Source: Acidobacteriaceae bacterium (GTDB lineage: Bacteria; Acidobacteriota; Terriglobia; Terriglobales; Acidobacteriaceae). From it: a stretch of DNA of 7,878 nucleotides. Below, piece after piece: positions 1-6,206 of this stretch (its first letter is position 1; each line of letters begins with the position of its first letter). Where the stretch lies: the NCBI GenBank assembly GCA_027307295.1, contig DAHUXF010000120.1, positions 1 through 7,878 on the forward strand, written 5' to 3'. A program made the position numbers and the translations under genes. The notes under the pieces were generated by a model, which worked only from the letters and a program-made list of their open reading frames with translations, made no database searches and had not been told where the DNA came from.

Positions 1-300
1 CAGCGCCTCACCGCGAAAGCCCAGCGTGTTGATGTTCAGCAGGTCTTCTGCATCTTTAATTTTGGAGGTGGCATGGCGTTCGAAGGCCAGCATGGCATCA
101 TCTCGGACCATGCCGCACCCATTGTCGGTCACCTGAATCAGCTTCTTGCCGCCGCCTTCAATCTGCACGCGGATGCGCGTGGCTCCTGCATCCAGAGAAT
201 TTTCCAGCAACTCCTTGAGCACCGATGCCGGACGCTCCACCACCTCGCCCGCGGCGATCTTGTTGGCAACGTGCTCCGGAAGTACGTGTATGCGGCCCAT
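1..300 (-). CDS. mutL: DNA mismatch repair protein MutL, N-terminal part (runs off the left edge)
   Basis: This is the first 100 codons of MutL, the GHKL-family ATPase that couples mismatch recognition by MutS to strand incision in mismatch repair. The frame is open from an ATG at 298-300 to the window edge. It carries the whole family signature in order: IAAGEVVERPASV (residues 15-27), KELLENSLDAGAT (29-41) with E30 and N34 at the catalytic-base and Mg-binding positions, DNGCGM (59-64), RHATSK (75-80) and GFRGEAL (94-100). The register matches E. coli MutL with a one-residue offset, which fixes the start. No strong Shine-Dalgarno sequence is visible; the bases just before the ATG are AT-rich, and a dispersed repeat begins 10 bases upstream. 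The gene lies downstream of, and on the same strand as, the TldD-like pair but is separated by a 277-base repeat-rich gap. Identification is near certain; the C-terminal dimerisation/endonuclease half is outside the window. Confidence 0.97.
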   Translation of the reverse strand, partial: MGRIHVLPEHVANKIAAGEVVERPASVLKELLENSLDAGATRIRVQIEGGGKKLIQVTDNGCGMVRDDAMLAFERHATSKIKDAEDLLNINTLGFRGEAL

Positions 301-310
301 CTTTAAATAT

Positions 311-382
311 ATTCCGAACACCCGAGTGCGAGGAATCCCTATGGTTTTATTCCGAGCACTGGGTGCGAGGAATCCCTATGGT
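311..382 (-). repeat. Two tandem copies of dispersed repeat family A
   Basis: Two near-identical units of about 34 bases lie side by side at 311-345 and 349-382. Both begin ATTCCGA, differ in the middle (ACACCCGAG against GCACTGGG) and end with the identical 19 bases GTGCGAGGAATCCCTATGG followed by T. Read on the minus strand each unit runs from ATAGGGATTCCTCGCAC to TTCGGAAT. Shorter relatives are seen at 6655-6681 and 7029-7054. The ends ATTCC and GGAAT give the unit weak dyad symmetry. The pair lies 10 bases upstream of the mutL start codon, so it probably forms part of the mutL leader. Confidence 0.8.
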
Positions 383-406
383 AAATGGTTTGTGCAGGGC
401 AGCGAA

Positions 407-581
407 GACTTTAACCACAGGGACTTTAACCACAAAGCGCACGAAGGACACAAAGGAAGGCAAGAGAGCTGTACAGCTCATCTGTGACTGTCATGTTGAT
501 CTGCGGGAAGTTGATCGAAACAAGCGATACGTGCAACACGGAGCAATGGCCTTCGTGTTCCCTCGCGCCCTTTGTGGTTAA
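407..581. repeat. Inverted pair of dispersed repeat family B in the mutL-tldD gap
   Basis: The left arm at 426-457 begins TTAACCACAAAG and continues CGCACGAAGGACACAAAGG. The right arm at 550-581, read on the minus strand, begins TTAACCACAAAGGGCGCGAG and continues GGAACACGAAGG. The arms match over about 30 bases with several substitutions and are 92 bases apart. A partial duplicate of the left-arm start (GACTTTAACCACA) lies at 407-419, just before the same 13 bases at 422-434. A third relative is at 4109-4140. The right arm supplies the stop codon of the upstream TldD-like gene (578-580). Purine-rich 'accacaaaggacacgaagg' repeats of this style are common as dispersed non-coding elements in several soil phyla (general knowledge); their function is unknown. 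The spacing is too wide for a simple intrinsic terminator. Confidence 0.75.
466..479. other. 14-bp perfect palindrome between the family B arms
   Basis: The bases GAGCTGTACAGCTC at 466-479 equal their own reverse complement with no spacer. The palindrome lies just inside the left arm of the inverted family B repeat, about 165 bases upstream of the mutL start. It could be a dimeric regulator site or part of a mobile repeat. Nothing in the window identifies a binding protein. Confidence 0.5.
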
Positions 582-2254
582 TCCCCTAACCTCGACGAAC
601 TCAGCGCGGGTGCAGGATATTGCGGCAGCTTTTCCCGTGTCCGGTTAGCGCGCTGGATTTCCAGTTCGCCAAACAGCAGTGACGGCCCAACAATGGCGCT
701 GGGCAGCGGCTCCGCCCGGTTATAAACATAAGTATCATTGCCGGCAGCCACAATCTCGCTGCGCAGAGCGCGCGTATCTAGTTGCTTGAATACGGCCCCG
801 CGCACCAGCTCCATGTGGCCGTCGCTCACGTAGACGCGCCACAGCAGGCGCGGCGCCAGCTGCGGGCCGGTAGTTTCCACGTAATACCCATAAGGCCGGC
901 CCTGGTCTTTGCACATCTGAACCAGTTTTTTCTTCAACTCTTCAAATGCAACACCGTTCCCTACTTTGAAGATCAGGTTTGAAATCTGCGGCCGTGGCGC
1001 TCCAGCCAGTGAGTTTCGCCCATGCCCGTTGGAGTGGGGAAAGTCGCGGATCGGCTCGCGGCCCAGCAGGTAGTTGGTAAGCACACCCTTGTCGATGACC
1101 GTGACGCTTTGCGCTTCCACGCCTTCATCATCCACGTCATAGCTGCCCGCCAGCGTTTGATGGTCGATCTCCTTCACCTTGGGATCGTCCACAACAGTAA
1201 AGCTTTCCGGCAATACTCGGTTCTTGTAGTACGAAGCAAATTCGCCGTTGGTGCGCGCGGGATTTCCCAGGTCAGGACGGATGCCCAGAATATTCGGGAC
1301 AATCAGCCGCTCAAAGAGCGATGTGGCCGCGTCAGCGGAAAACAGCACCGGCCCACGATAGTCATCTTCCACCAATGGCGCCTTCTTCAATGCTTTGAAG
1401 GTCCCGATCAAATGGGTGGCCTCTTTTTCAATCTCGTCCGCTTTAGGCAACTCCTCGGCTTTGGTTACCACCCATCCGTGGCTGCGCTCCAGTTGCATGC
1501 CGTCATCGGCCTGGGCAAATCCAGAAAACAGATAGGTGTAGACCGACTTGCCGTTGCGCGTGACCGCGCCTTCCGTGTTGACGTAATACCGGTTCAGGAC
1601 GCGAAAATTCAAAAGAGCATTGGAAGTCTCCAATGTTGGGTCGCTGCGAAACAGGTCAGAGGTGGTTCGCAACGTGCGCTTCCACTGGTCTACATCCACG
1701 TTCAGGCGGGCCAGGTCGCGGACAGACTGCGCCGGCTTTTCCTGGGAAAAATCCACCAGATCGTTTTCGGTCTCCACATTCTTGAGCGCCGCCTGCTTTT
1801 CCGTGTAACCGCTCAAAGCGGATTTGTACGCTTTGTCCGTGGCCAGCCAAAGTTGCCGCCGAAGCGCCATCTCATTGTTTTCCATCGGCATTACTTCCAC
1901 AGCGCCAACGCCTTCGCCGAAGTAGCTGTCCTGTTTGTAATCGCCAATGCGGACCACAACCCTCACCAGCCGTCCGGTATTAAGCTGGTCTGTTCTCAGA
2001 GCGCCCAGAATGGCGTCTGAGATGTGGTCTTCAATCTCAGTCACCTGATAGTCAATGTAATAGGGCCGCTGAAGCTGCCCCAGTTGGAGCTTTTCCTGCG
2101 ACCGACGCAACTCCGCCAGCATCGCCTTGAGCACGGGATCGCCGTGGTCATCCATGGAGATGGTTGTGGAAGCCGGCGTTGCGCTATCTTCAGCAGAGAC
2201 CGCCATGGAGATTGCCAGCGCGAATAAGAAAGTGAGTACGATCAAGCGGCGCAT
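578..2254 (-). CDS. Exported TldD/PmbA-family protein lacking the metal site (pseudoenzyme-like partner)
   Basis: This 558-residue protein of the TldD/PmbA (U62 metallopeptidase) superfamily has a clear signal peptide: an Arg-rich start, hydrophobic residues 4-19 and a likely cleavage after VSA (residue 21). It is collinear with the protein encoded just upstream, for example sharing SNGHGR (408-413), the strand pattern DDEGV..S.TVIDKGVL (375-392) and GPSLLFGELEIQR (523-535). At the position of the partner's HEVVGH it reads ERLIVP (315-320), and the C-terminal zinc Cys region is replaced by YVYNRAEPLPSA (509-520). A family-type catalytic site is therefore absent. By analogy with TldE/PmbA, the metal-free partner of TldD, I infer it pairs with the upstream protein, here outside the cytoplasm. 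Its ATG shares one base with the upstream stop (TAATG), so translation is probably coupled. The stop codon lies inside a dispersed repeat arm. Family assignment is firm; partner role is inferred. Confidence 0.9.
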   Translation of the reverse strand: MRRLIVLTFLFALAISMAVSAEDSATPASTTISMDDHGDPVLKAMLAELRRSQEKLQLGQLQRPYYIDYQVTEIEDHISDAILGALRTDQLNTGRLVRVVVRIGDYKQDSYFGEGVGAVEVMPMENNEMALRRQLWLATDKAYKSALSGYTEKQAALKNVETENDLVDFSQEKPAQSVRDLARLNVDVDQWKRTLRTTSDLFRSDPTLETSNALLNFRVLNRYYVNTEGAVTRNGKSVYTYLFSGFAQADDGMQLERSHGWVVTKAEELPKADEIEKEATHLIGTFKALKKAPLVEDDYRGPVLFSADAATSLFERLIVPNILGIRPDLGNPARTNGEFASYYKNRVLPESFTVVDDPKVKEIDHQTLAGSYDVDDEGVEAQSVTVIDKGVLTNYLLGREPIRDFPHSNGHGRNSLAGAPRPQISNLIFKVGNGVAFEELKKKLVQMCKDQGRPYGYYVETTGPQLAPRLLWRVYVSDGHMELVRGAVFKQLDTRALRSEIVAAGNDTYVYNRAEPLPSAIVGPSLLFGELEIQRANRTREKLPQYPAPALSSSRLGD

Positions 2255-3993
2255 TAGCGGGCCTCCGGCTTGCTGCTGGATGGTTGGGTTGCCAATTCTG
2301 CCTTTTCCATCCCAGGCGGCGGCAGCACCGGCGGACGATCATGGCTTTGCGAGACCTTTTGCACCTCGATTTCCGAGAACAGCATGGCCGGTGCAGCAGC
2401 GGCAACCGGCACCGAGCCGGACTCAGCCCCACATTCGCCATTAAAGATGTCGATTTTCTGCCCCGTCATCAGGATGCGATTCAGCGCGTTCAGCGGCGTG
2501 CCGATGATGTCCACACCCCGCACCAGTTCGTCCGGACGCCCATCGGGATAGACCTTCCACACCATCAGCGGCATCACTTGAAATGCCTGCGGCATGTTGC
2601 GGACGGTAAGAGTAAATCCGCCGGCAATATCTTCAAAATACAGTCCAAAAGGTTTGCCCTGCTTTTTGACCTGCTCAATCAACTTCTGGCGGAGTTGCGC
2701 GTCCGGCACGCTTTTGCTGGAGCGCACAATCAGGTTGCCCTGCCGCCCTACCGGCATCAGGCCGCTCTGCGCCCGCCCGTGCCCGTTGGACTGCATAAAG
2801 CCTTTCACCGGCATCCGCGACATGAGGAACTGCTTCAGCACGCCGTTGGAAATCAGCTCCACGCGGCGGCTCTTCTCGCCTTCTTCGTCATAGTTGTAAT
2901 TGCCGCTTAGCTCCACGCCTTCCAGCGTCGGCAGCGTGGGATCATCTTCCACGCTGAGAAACTGCGGCAGCACCGCCTGGTCAATCATCTTCGTAAATGT
3001 CTGGCCTTCATTCTCGCCGCGCTGGCGCTGCCCTTCCAGCCGGTGCCCGACGACTTCATGGAAGAAAACCGCTGCGGCCCGCCCGGAGAGCAGGGCCGGT
3101 CCATTGAATGGTTCCACTACCGGCGCTTTCTTCAGCTTTTGCAGGTCCTGCGCAATCTTTTCAATTTTCGCGATAATCACTGATTCAGGAGCAAGCTTAT
3201 CGAATGTGGAAGCGTCAAACGTCTCTGACCGCGCCAGCTCCATTCCATCAGAAGAGCGCGTGCTGGCCAGGGCCAGAACGCGGATCAGAGGGCGCGAGTC
3301 CACCAGCCGCGAGCCTTCACTGGACACAAAATACCGCGCGTCATCCTGGACCATCAGCACTATATTGGAATTTTCAATGTCAGGATACTTGCTGAAAATC
3401 TCTGAATACCGCCGGATTTTGGCTTCCCATTCGTGCTTGTCAAATTTAGGGTGCTCGCTTCCCTTGCTGATGAAAACCTGCGGCTTCTCGGCGGAAAAAT
3501 CGGGGGAAGAATCTTCTTCGTCGGCGCGGACCGTGGTGTTGGTCTTTACTTCCAGAAAGCCCTGTGCGGCCTTCTTATACATATGGTCGGTATTCAGCCA
3601 CAGCACGCGGGCAATCGCGTCCGGTTGATCGTCCAGCGGAAGCGCGGCGCTGGTAACTTCATGAAAGCGGTTTTCTCCATGCGTGTTGTCAAGATCACGG
3701 CTGCCCACGCGGACAGAGATGTCCACCGAGCGCTGCCGCCGGTCAATATTTGCCACCAGCGCGCCATGGCTGGCTACGATGACCGTTCCATGATCGTCAT
3801 TACCGGCGTAACTGATGAAGTACGGCGCAGGATCGGCCTTGCTGAGCGAAGCCATCGCACGATCCAGTTCCTGCTGCATTGTGCGTAACAACACCGGTTC
3901 TGAGCCGCTGGCCCCGGCGGACTGCCCCAGCAGCGCTGGAGCAACAATCAGGGAGAAAAAAAGACAGAGATAGAAGGACTTATGGGATGACAT
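2254..3993 (-). CDS. Exported TldD-like zinc metallopeptidase with intact HExxxH site
   Basis: This 579-residue protein belongs to the TldD/PmbA (U62) family. It keeps the TldD active-site motif HEVVGHRLEG at 312-321 (H312 and H317 as zinc ligands, E313 as catalytic base) and a CGAESGSVPVA block with C521, matching the third ligand of E. coli TldD. E. coli TldD (about 480 residues) works with TldE as a cytosolic protease that trims unfolded peptides such as microcin B17 precursor and CcdA. This protein instead starts with a probable signal peptide (hydrophobic residues 7-22, AGA cleavage near residue 28), so it likely acts in the periplasm or outside, with an extra N-terminal region and a Pro-rich tail (553-561). 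It is the first gene of a two-gene operon with its degenerate paralogue. Its Shine-Dalgarno sequence is weak, and I found no convincing promoter. The substrate is unknown; no candidate peptide precursor gene is adjacent. Confidence 0.93.
   Translation of the reverse strand: MSSHKSFYLCLFFSLIVAPALLGQSAGASGSEPVLLRTMQQELDRAMASLSKADPAPYFISYAGNDDHGTVIVASHGALVANIDRRQRSVDISVRVGSRDLDNTHGENRFHEVTSAALPLDDQPDAIARVLWLNTDHMYKKAAQGFLEVKTNTTVRADEEDSSPDFSAEKPQVFISKGSEHPKFDKHEWEAKIRRYSEIFSKYPDIENSNIVLMVQDDARYFVSSEGSRLVDSRPLIRVLALASTRSSDGMELARSETFDASTFDKLAPESVIIAKIEKIAQDLQKLKKAPVVEPFNGPALLSGRAAAVFFHEVVGHRLEGQRQRGENEGQTFTKMIDQAVLPQFLSVEDDPTLPTLEGVELSGNYNYDEEGEKSRRVELISNGVLKQFLMSRMPVKGFMQSNGHGRAQSGLMPVGRQGNLIVRSSKSVPDAQLRQKLIEQVKKQGKPFGLYFEDIAGGFTLTVRNMPQAFQVMPLMVWKVYPDGRPDELVRGVDIIGTPLNALNRILMTGQKIDIFNGECGAESGSVPVAAAAPAMLFSEIEVQKVSQSHDRPPVLPPPGMEKAELATQPSSSKPEAR
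2262..2266 (-). promoter_or_regulatory. Ribosome binding site for the second TldD-like gene
   Basis: Minus-strand GGAGG lies seven bases before the ATG at 2252-2254, inside the last codons of the upstream gene. Together with the TAATG stop-start overlap it fixes the start of the downstream gene and indicates translational coupling, which suits a protein pair made in fixed proportion. Confidence 0.75.
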
Positions 3994-4081
3994 GACTACT
4001 CAAAGTGTACCTCAAGGCTTAGACACCGGAAATGTTACCTTCGGCAGGGGTGGGCTTTTTATTGGTTTTTACCGGAACCAG

Positions 4082-4140
4082 GGAATTTACGGCAAAGCAG
4101 CTTCGGAATTTACCGCAGAGGACACAAAGTGCGCGAAGGA
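4082..4140 (+). repeat. Family B repeat remnant with a short direct repeat
   Basis: Bases 4109-4140 (beginning TTTACCGCAGAGGACACAAA, then GTGCGCGAAGGA) are a diverged copy of the family B arms seen near 426 and 550. Just upstream, GGAATTTACGGCA (4082-4094) and GGAATTTACCGCA (4105-4117) form a 13-base direct repeat with one mismatch. The stretch is non-coding, between the start of the TldD-like operon and a gene remnant. Confidence 0.6.
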
Positions 4141-4190
4141 ATTATTTTGCTGCCCAGGCCATTGACCACACGGCGTATGCCATCGCGCAA

Positions 4191-4393
4191 GTGAAGGACA
4201 TTGAAATTGATCAGCATTCCCAATTTTCAACATTCTTACGGACCCCATTGGGTCTGACCGCGCGAGCCCTCTCTCCCGGATAGGGCCGAGACAGCGGAGA
4301 AGACCTGGAATCGCATGGAACCATCTGCCTTGCATTGACGCCGTATTAATCAGCCACAACCATTATGACCATCTGGACCTGCCAACATTGCGC
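4191..4393 (+). pseudogene. Remnant of a metallo-beta-lactamase-fold hydrolase (UlaG/NAPE-PLD-like)
   Basis: From 4229 one frame reads NILTDPIGSDRASPLSRIGP, then a basic stretch, PGIAWNHLPCIDAVLISHNH and YDHLDLPTLR. This is the characteristic N-terminal core of the UlaG/NAPE-PLD-type metallo-beta-lactamase fold, including the zinc motif HxHxDH as HNHYDH at 4355-4372. Just upstream, in a different frame, 4191-4226 reads VKDIEIDQHSQF, which resembles the strand and H-S/A-T-F motif that normally precedes ILTDP. A frameshift and a small deletion therefore separate the two parts, and an in-frame stop (TGA at about 4208) precedes the second part. After LPTLR (ending about 4393) family resemblance disappears, and the 3' end of the Nudix gene begins at 4486. 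Normal members have about 250-370 residues, so this is a decayed fragment. No functional start is visible. Identification rests on motif recognition by eye. Confidence 0.7.
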
Positions 4394-4485
4394 CTCCGGC
4401 ACAGCAGCTCTGGAACCGGTTCTAGATTATTCATTGAAGCAGCGGCTGTTTTGCCTTGGGAACGCAGCCCCAGCGATCTTTATGT

Positions 4486-4974
4486 TTACTTCGGGTCTTC
4501 AATTTCAAACTCGGCCAACTCATTTCCTTTGCTGTAAACGGCCCGTACTGACATTACCTCCGAATCATTGTTGAACAGCCGGGGCAGCAAGTGTTTCAAC
4601 TCAGCAAAGAGGTTGTCCAACTGGCTGATCTCTTCCAGCGTCAGCCAGGCGAATTCACCATCCTGCGATTCCGCAGGCAGCTCTCCACCAGCATATCTGG
4701 CCGTGAGAATGTGAAAGGCAAACTCCTGATCGATGTCCTGCAGATGAGCGATGCCGGTTGCCTTGATGCGTAGGTCCGTGATGTCCAGCCCCGTTTCTTC
4801 CTTGATCTCACGCCGCGTGCACTGGAAAAGTCCTTCACAAAACTCACGGTGCCCACCGGGGCCAATCCAGACCCCTGGCAGTATGCTTTTGCCTGGATGC
4901 CGGCGGAGCATCAACCATTTTCCATCCTTTTCAACAAAACACTCTACCGTCACGCTGATTTGCCGGCTACCCAT
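4486..4974 (-). CDS. Nudix hydrolase (MutT-like NTP pyrophosphohydrolase)
   Basis: This 162-residue single-domain protein belongs to the Nudix superfamily, which cleaves nucleoside diphosphates linked to another moiety. The Nudix box is complete at residues 41-63: G41, five residues, E47, seven residues, then REIKEETGL (55-63), with the metal-binding glutamates E59 and E60. Upstream, DGKWLMLRRHPGKSILPGVW (17-36) is the usual strand leading to the box, and downstream DGEFAWLTLEEI (105-116) is the typical helix-capping segment of MutT/ADP-ribose-type members. Substrate cannot be told from sequence; an oxidised-nucleotide house-cleaning role is one option. The ATG at 4972-4974 has AAGGA five bases upstream. 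The gene is divergent from pdxS and ends about 90 bases from the hydrolase remnant on the other strand. It appears to be a single-gene transcript. Confidence 0.93.
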   Translation of the reverse strand: MGSRQISVTVECFVEKDGKWLMLRRHPGKSILPGVWIGPGGHREFCEGLFQCTRREIKEETGLDITDLRIKATGIAHLQDIDQEFAFHILTARYAGGELPAESQDGEFAWLTLEEISQLDNLFAELKHLLPRLFNNDSEVMSVRAVYSKGNELAEFEIEDPK

Positions 4975-5007
4975 TCAGTCCTTTCTGAGAACCATGACTA
5001 TTTGTAA

Positions 5008-5115
5008 CTAGCAGTAGCTGTTAGCTCTATCATCACGTTGATACGCACTAACAATGCTGGAAGAGCGTATTGTCACAATCATAGATAGCACGATCATGCA
5101 GCTTGCGAGTTTCAT
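5008..5115 (-). CDS. Possible 35-residue membrane or secreted peptide (doubtful)
   Basis: A short frame starts at an ATG at 5113-5115 and ends with TAG, 33 bases before the Nudix start. It encodes a peptide beginning MKLASCMIVLSMIVTI, a lysine followed by a hydrophobic run, and ending in a polar tail with DDRAN and a terminal Cys, so it looks like a signal peptide or small membrane peptide. There is no good ribosome binding site: AGGA lies about 13 bases upstream. The start codon lies within one arm of a hairpin. The same frame is open further upstream, but that part looks like chance. It could be a leader peptide, a remnant of a secreted protein or noise. No family is recognised. Confidence 0.2.
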   Translation of the reverse strand: MKLASCMIVLSMIVTIRSSSIVSAYQRDDRANSYC

Positions 5116-5142
5116 TTTGGCACCATTTCCTGCCAAATGAAA
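5110..5142. promoter_or_regulatory. Inverted repeat between the divergent Nudix and pdxS genes
   Basis: TTTCATTTTGGCA (5110-5122) and TGCCAAATGAAA (5131-5142) are complementary over 12 base pairs with a single bulged T (5115). They enclose an 8-base loop, CCATTTCC. The element lies 93 bases upstream of the pdxS ATG and 135 bases upstream of the Nudix ATG, and neither strand has a run of T after it. That makes an intrinsic terminator unlikely and an operator or leader structure more plausible. The surrounding 4975-5235 region is AT-rich compared with the flanking genes and probably holds both promoters, but I could not find a well-spaced -35/-10 pair. Confidence 0.5.
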
Positions 5143-5225
5143 ACTACTCCAAGCCGCTTGAAAATACGTATAGGTTATATGACACAATAGCGCAGTTCTT
5201 CCATAAGCCATCTTGGCATAAGAGT

Positions 5226-5229
5226 GGAG
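5226..5229 (+). promoter_or_regulatory. Ribosome binding site deciding the pdxS start
   Basis: GGAG lies six bases before the ATG at 5236-5238. An in-frame GTG four codons earlier (5224-5226) overlaps this GGAG and has no clear Shine-Dalgarno sequence of its own. The ATG is therefore preferred, giving 305 rather than 309 residues. Confidence 0.6.
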
Positions 5230-5235
5230 CTATCG

Positions 5236-6153
5236 ATGGTAGAGTTCAATGGCAATACCGGATTGCGGTTAAAAACAGGGTTGGCTGAGATGTTGAAGGG
5301 CGGCGTCATCATGGATGTGACCGATGTCGCTCAGGCGGAGATTGCAGAAAAGGCAGGAGCAGCAGCAGTGATGGCGTTGGAACGCGTTCCTGCCCAAATT
5401 CGCGCCCAGGGTGGAGTGGCCCGCATGGCATCTCCCAGAAAGATTCGCGAGATCATGGCCGCGGTCTCTATTCCGGTGATGGCCAAGTGCCGCATCGGGC
5501 ATTTTGCTGAGGCCCAGATTCTTGAAGAATTGGGCGTTGACTACGTTGACGAATCTGAGGTCCTTACCCCTGCCGATGAGGCCCATCATGTTGATAAGCA
5601 TGCCTTCAACGTGCCGTTTGTTTGCGGCGCGCGTAATCTGGGCGAGGCATTGCGCCGGATTGTGGAGGGTGCAGCCATGATCCGTACCAAAGGCGAGGCC
5701 GGGACGGGAGATGTAGTCCACGCAGTTAAGCACCTTCGGGCCATCCAGCGCGATATGAAGCTGCTGACCGTTCTCAATGATGAGGAACTGTATACCCGGG
5801 CCAAGGAATTACAAGCGCCTTATGAGGCCGTGCGCCTGGTGGCCAGGACAGGCAAACTGCCGGTGCCCAACTTCTCGGCTGGAGGAATCGCCACACCGGC
5901 AGATGCTGCACTCGTTCGCCAGCTGGGCGCTGAGGCGGTGTTTGTTGGTTCCGGCATCTTTATGGCGGATTCAACAAATTTCTGCGAAGCATCAGAGGCG
6001 GAAAAACGTGCCCGGGCCATTGTGCGCGCAACCACGCACTTCGACGATCCAAAAATATTGCTGGAAGTCAGCGAGGATTTGGTAGGGGCGATGAAGGGCC
6101 TGGCAGTAGCTGCAATGCCGGAAACCGACATGTTGCAGACGCGCGGCTGGTAA
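5236..6153 (+). CDS. pdxS: Pyridoxal 5'-phosphate synthase subunit PdxS (Pdx1)
   Basis: PdxS builds pyridoxal phosphate from ribose 5-phosphate, glyceraldehyde 3-phosphate and ammonia in the cytosolic DXP-independent vitamin B6 pathway. It normally forms a 12-subunit core to which the glutaminase PdxT docks. From the ATG at 5236 the protein has 305 residues (B. subtilis PdxS has 294) and is near-identical in motif content along its whole length: KGGVIMDV with catalytic D27, AVMALERVPAQIRAQGGVAR, PVMAKCRIGH with K84 (the lysine that forms the first Schiff base), DESEVLTPADE, IRTKGEAGTG with K152 (the second catalytic lysine), NFSAGGIATPADAAL, GAEAVFVGSGIF and a C-terminal QTRGW. All key residues are present, so it should be active. 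The partner pdxT is not adjacent: the next gene lies on the opposite strand. A weak terminator follows. Confidence 0.98.
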   Translation: MVEFNGNTGLRLKTGLAEMLKGGVIMDVTDVAQAEIAEKAGAAAVMALERVPAQIRAQGGVARMASPRKIREIMAAVSIPVMAKCRIGHFAEAQILEELGVDYVDESEVLTPADEAHHVDKHAFNVPFVCGARNLGEALRRIVEGAAMIRTKGEAGTGDVVHAVKHLRAIQRDMKLLTVLNDEELYTRAKELQAPYEAVRLVARTGKLPVPNFSAGGIATPADAALVRQLGAEAVFVGSGIFMADSTNFCEASEAEKRARAIVRATTHFDDPKILLEVSEDLVGAMKGLAVAAMPETDMLQTRGW

Positions 6154-6162
6154 CTTTTCTAA

Positions 6163-6184
6163 ACAGCTTGCGTTGTAATTTTTT
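6163..6184 (+). terminator. Weak intrinsic terminator candidate after pdxS
   Basis: ACAGC (6163-6167) can pair with GTTGT (6172-6176), with one G-T wobble and a TTGC loop, followed by AA and six T residues (6179-6184). It lies 10 bases after the pdxS stop, between convergent genes. The five-pair stem is short, so termination efficiency is doubtful. Confidence 0.35.
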
Positions 6185-6206
6185 CTCCCCGCCATTCGCC
6201 GCCTGC

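Noticed and set aside
426..581. Family B inverted pair as an intrinsic terminator for the TldD-like operon
   Set aside because: The arms are 92 bases apart and there is no T-run after the distal arm, so a standard terminator hairpin is not supported.
1022..2020. Long plus-strand open frame of 332 codons opposite the second TldD-like gene
   Set aside because: It lies wholly antisense to a gene with clear family motifs, has no recognisable domain, and is His/Arg/Gln-rich as expected from an antisense shadow of GC-rich coding sequence.
2900..3628. Plus-strand open frame of 242 codons opposite the active TldD-like gene
   Set aside because: Antisense to the HEVVGH-containing gene, very rich in Ser and Arg, no ribosome binding site and no family resemblance.
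4365..4574. Plus-strand frame beginning MTIWTCQHCASG
   Set aside because: Out of frame with the hydrolase remnant it starts within (its ATG is inside the HNHYDH codons), and it runs into the antisense of the Nudix gene.
5008..5211. 67-codon minus-strand frame in the pdxS-Nudix gap
   Set aside because: The N-terminal half has no protein-like character or ribosome binding site and overlaps the pdxS leader. Only the shorter 35-residue version is kept, at low confidence.
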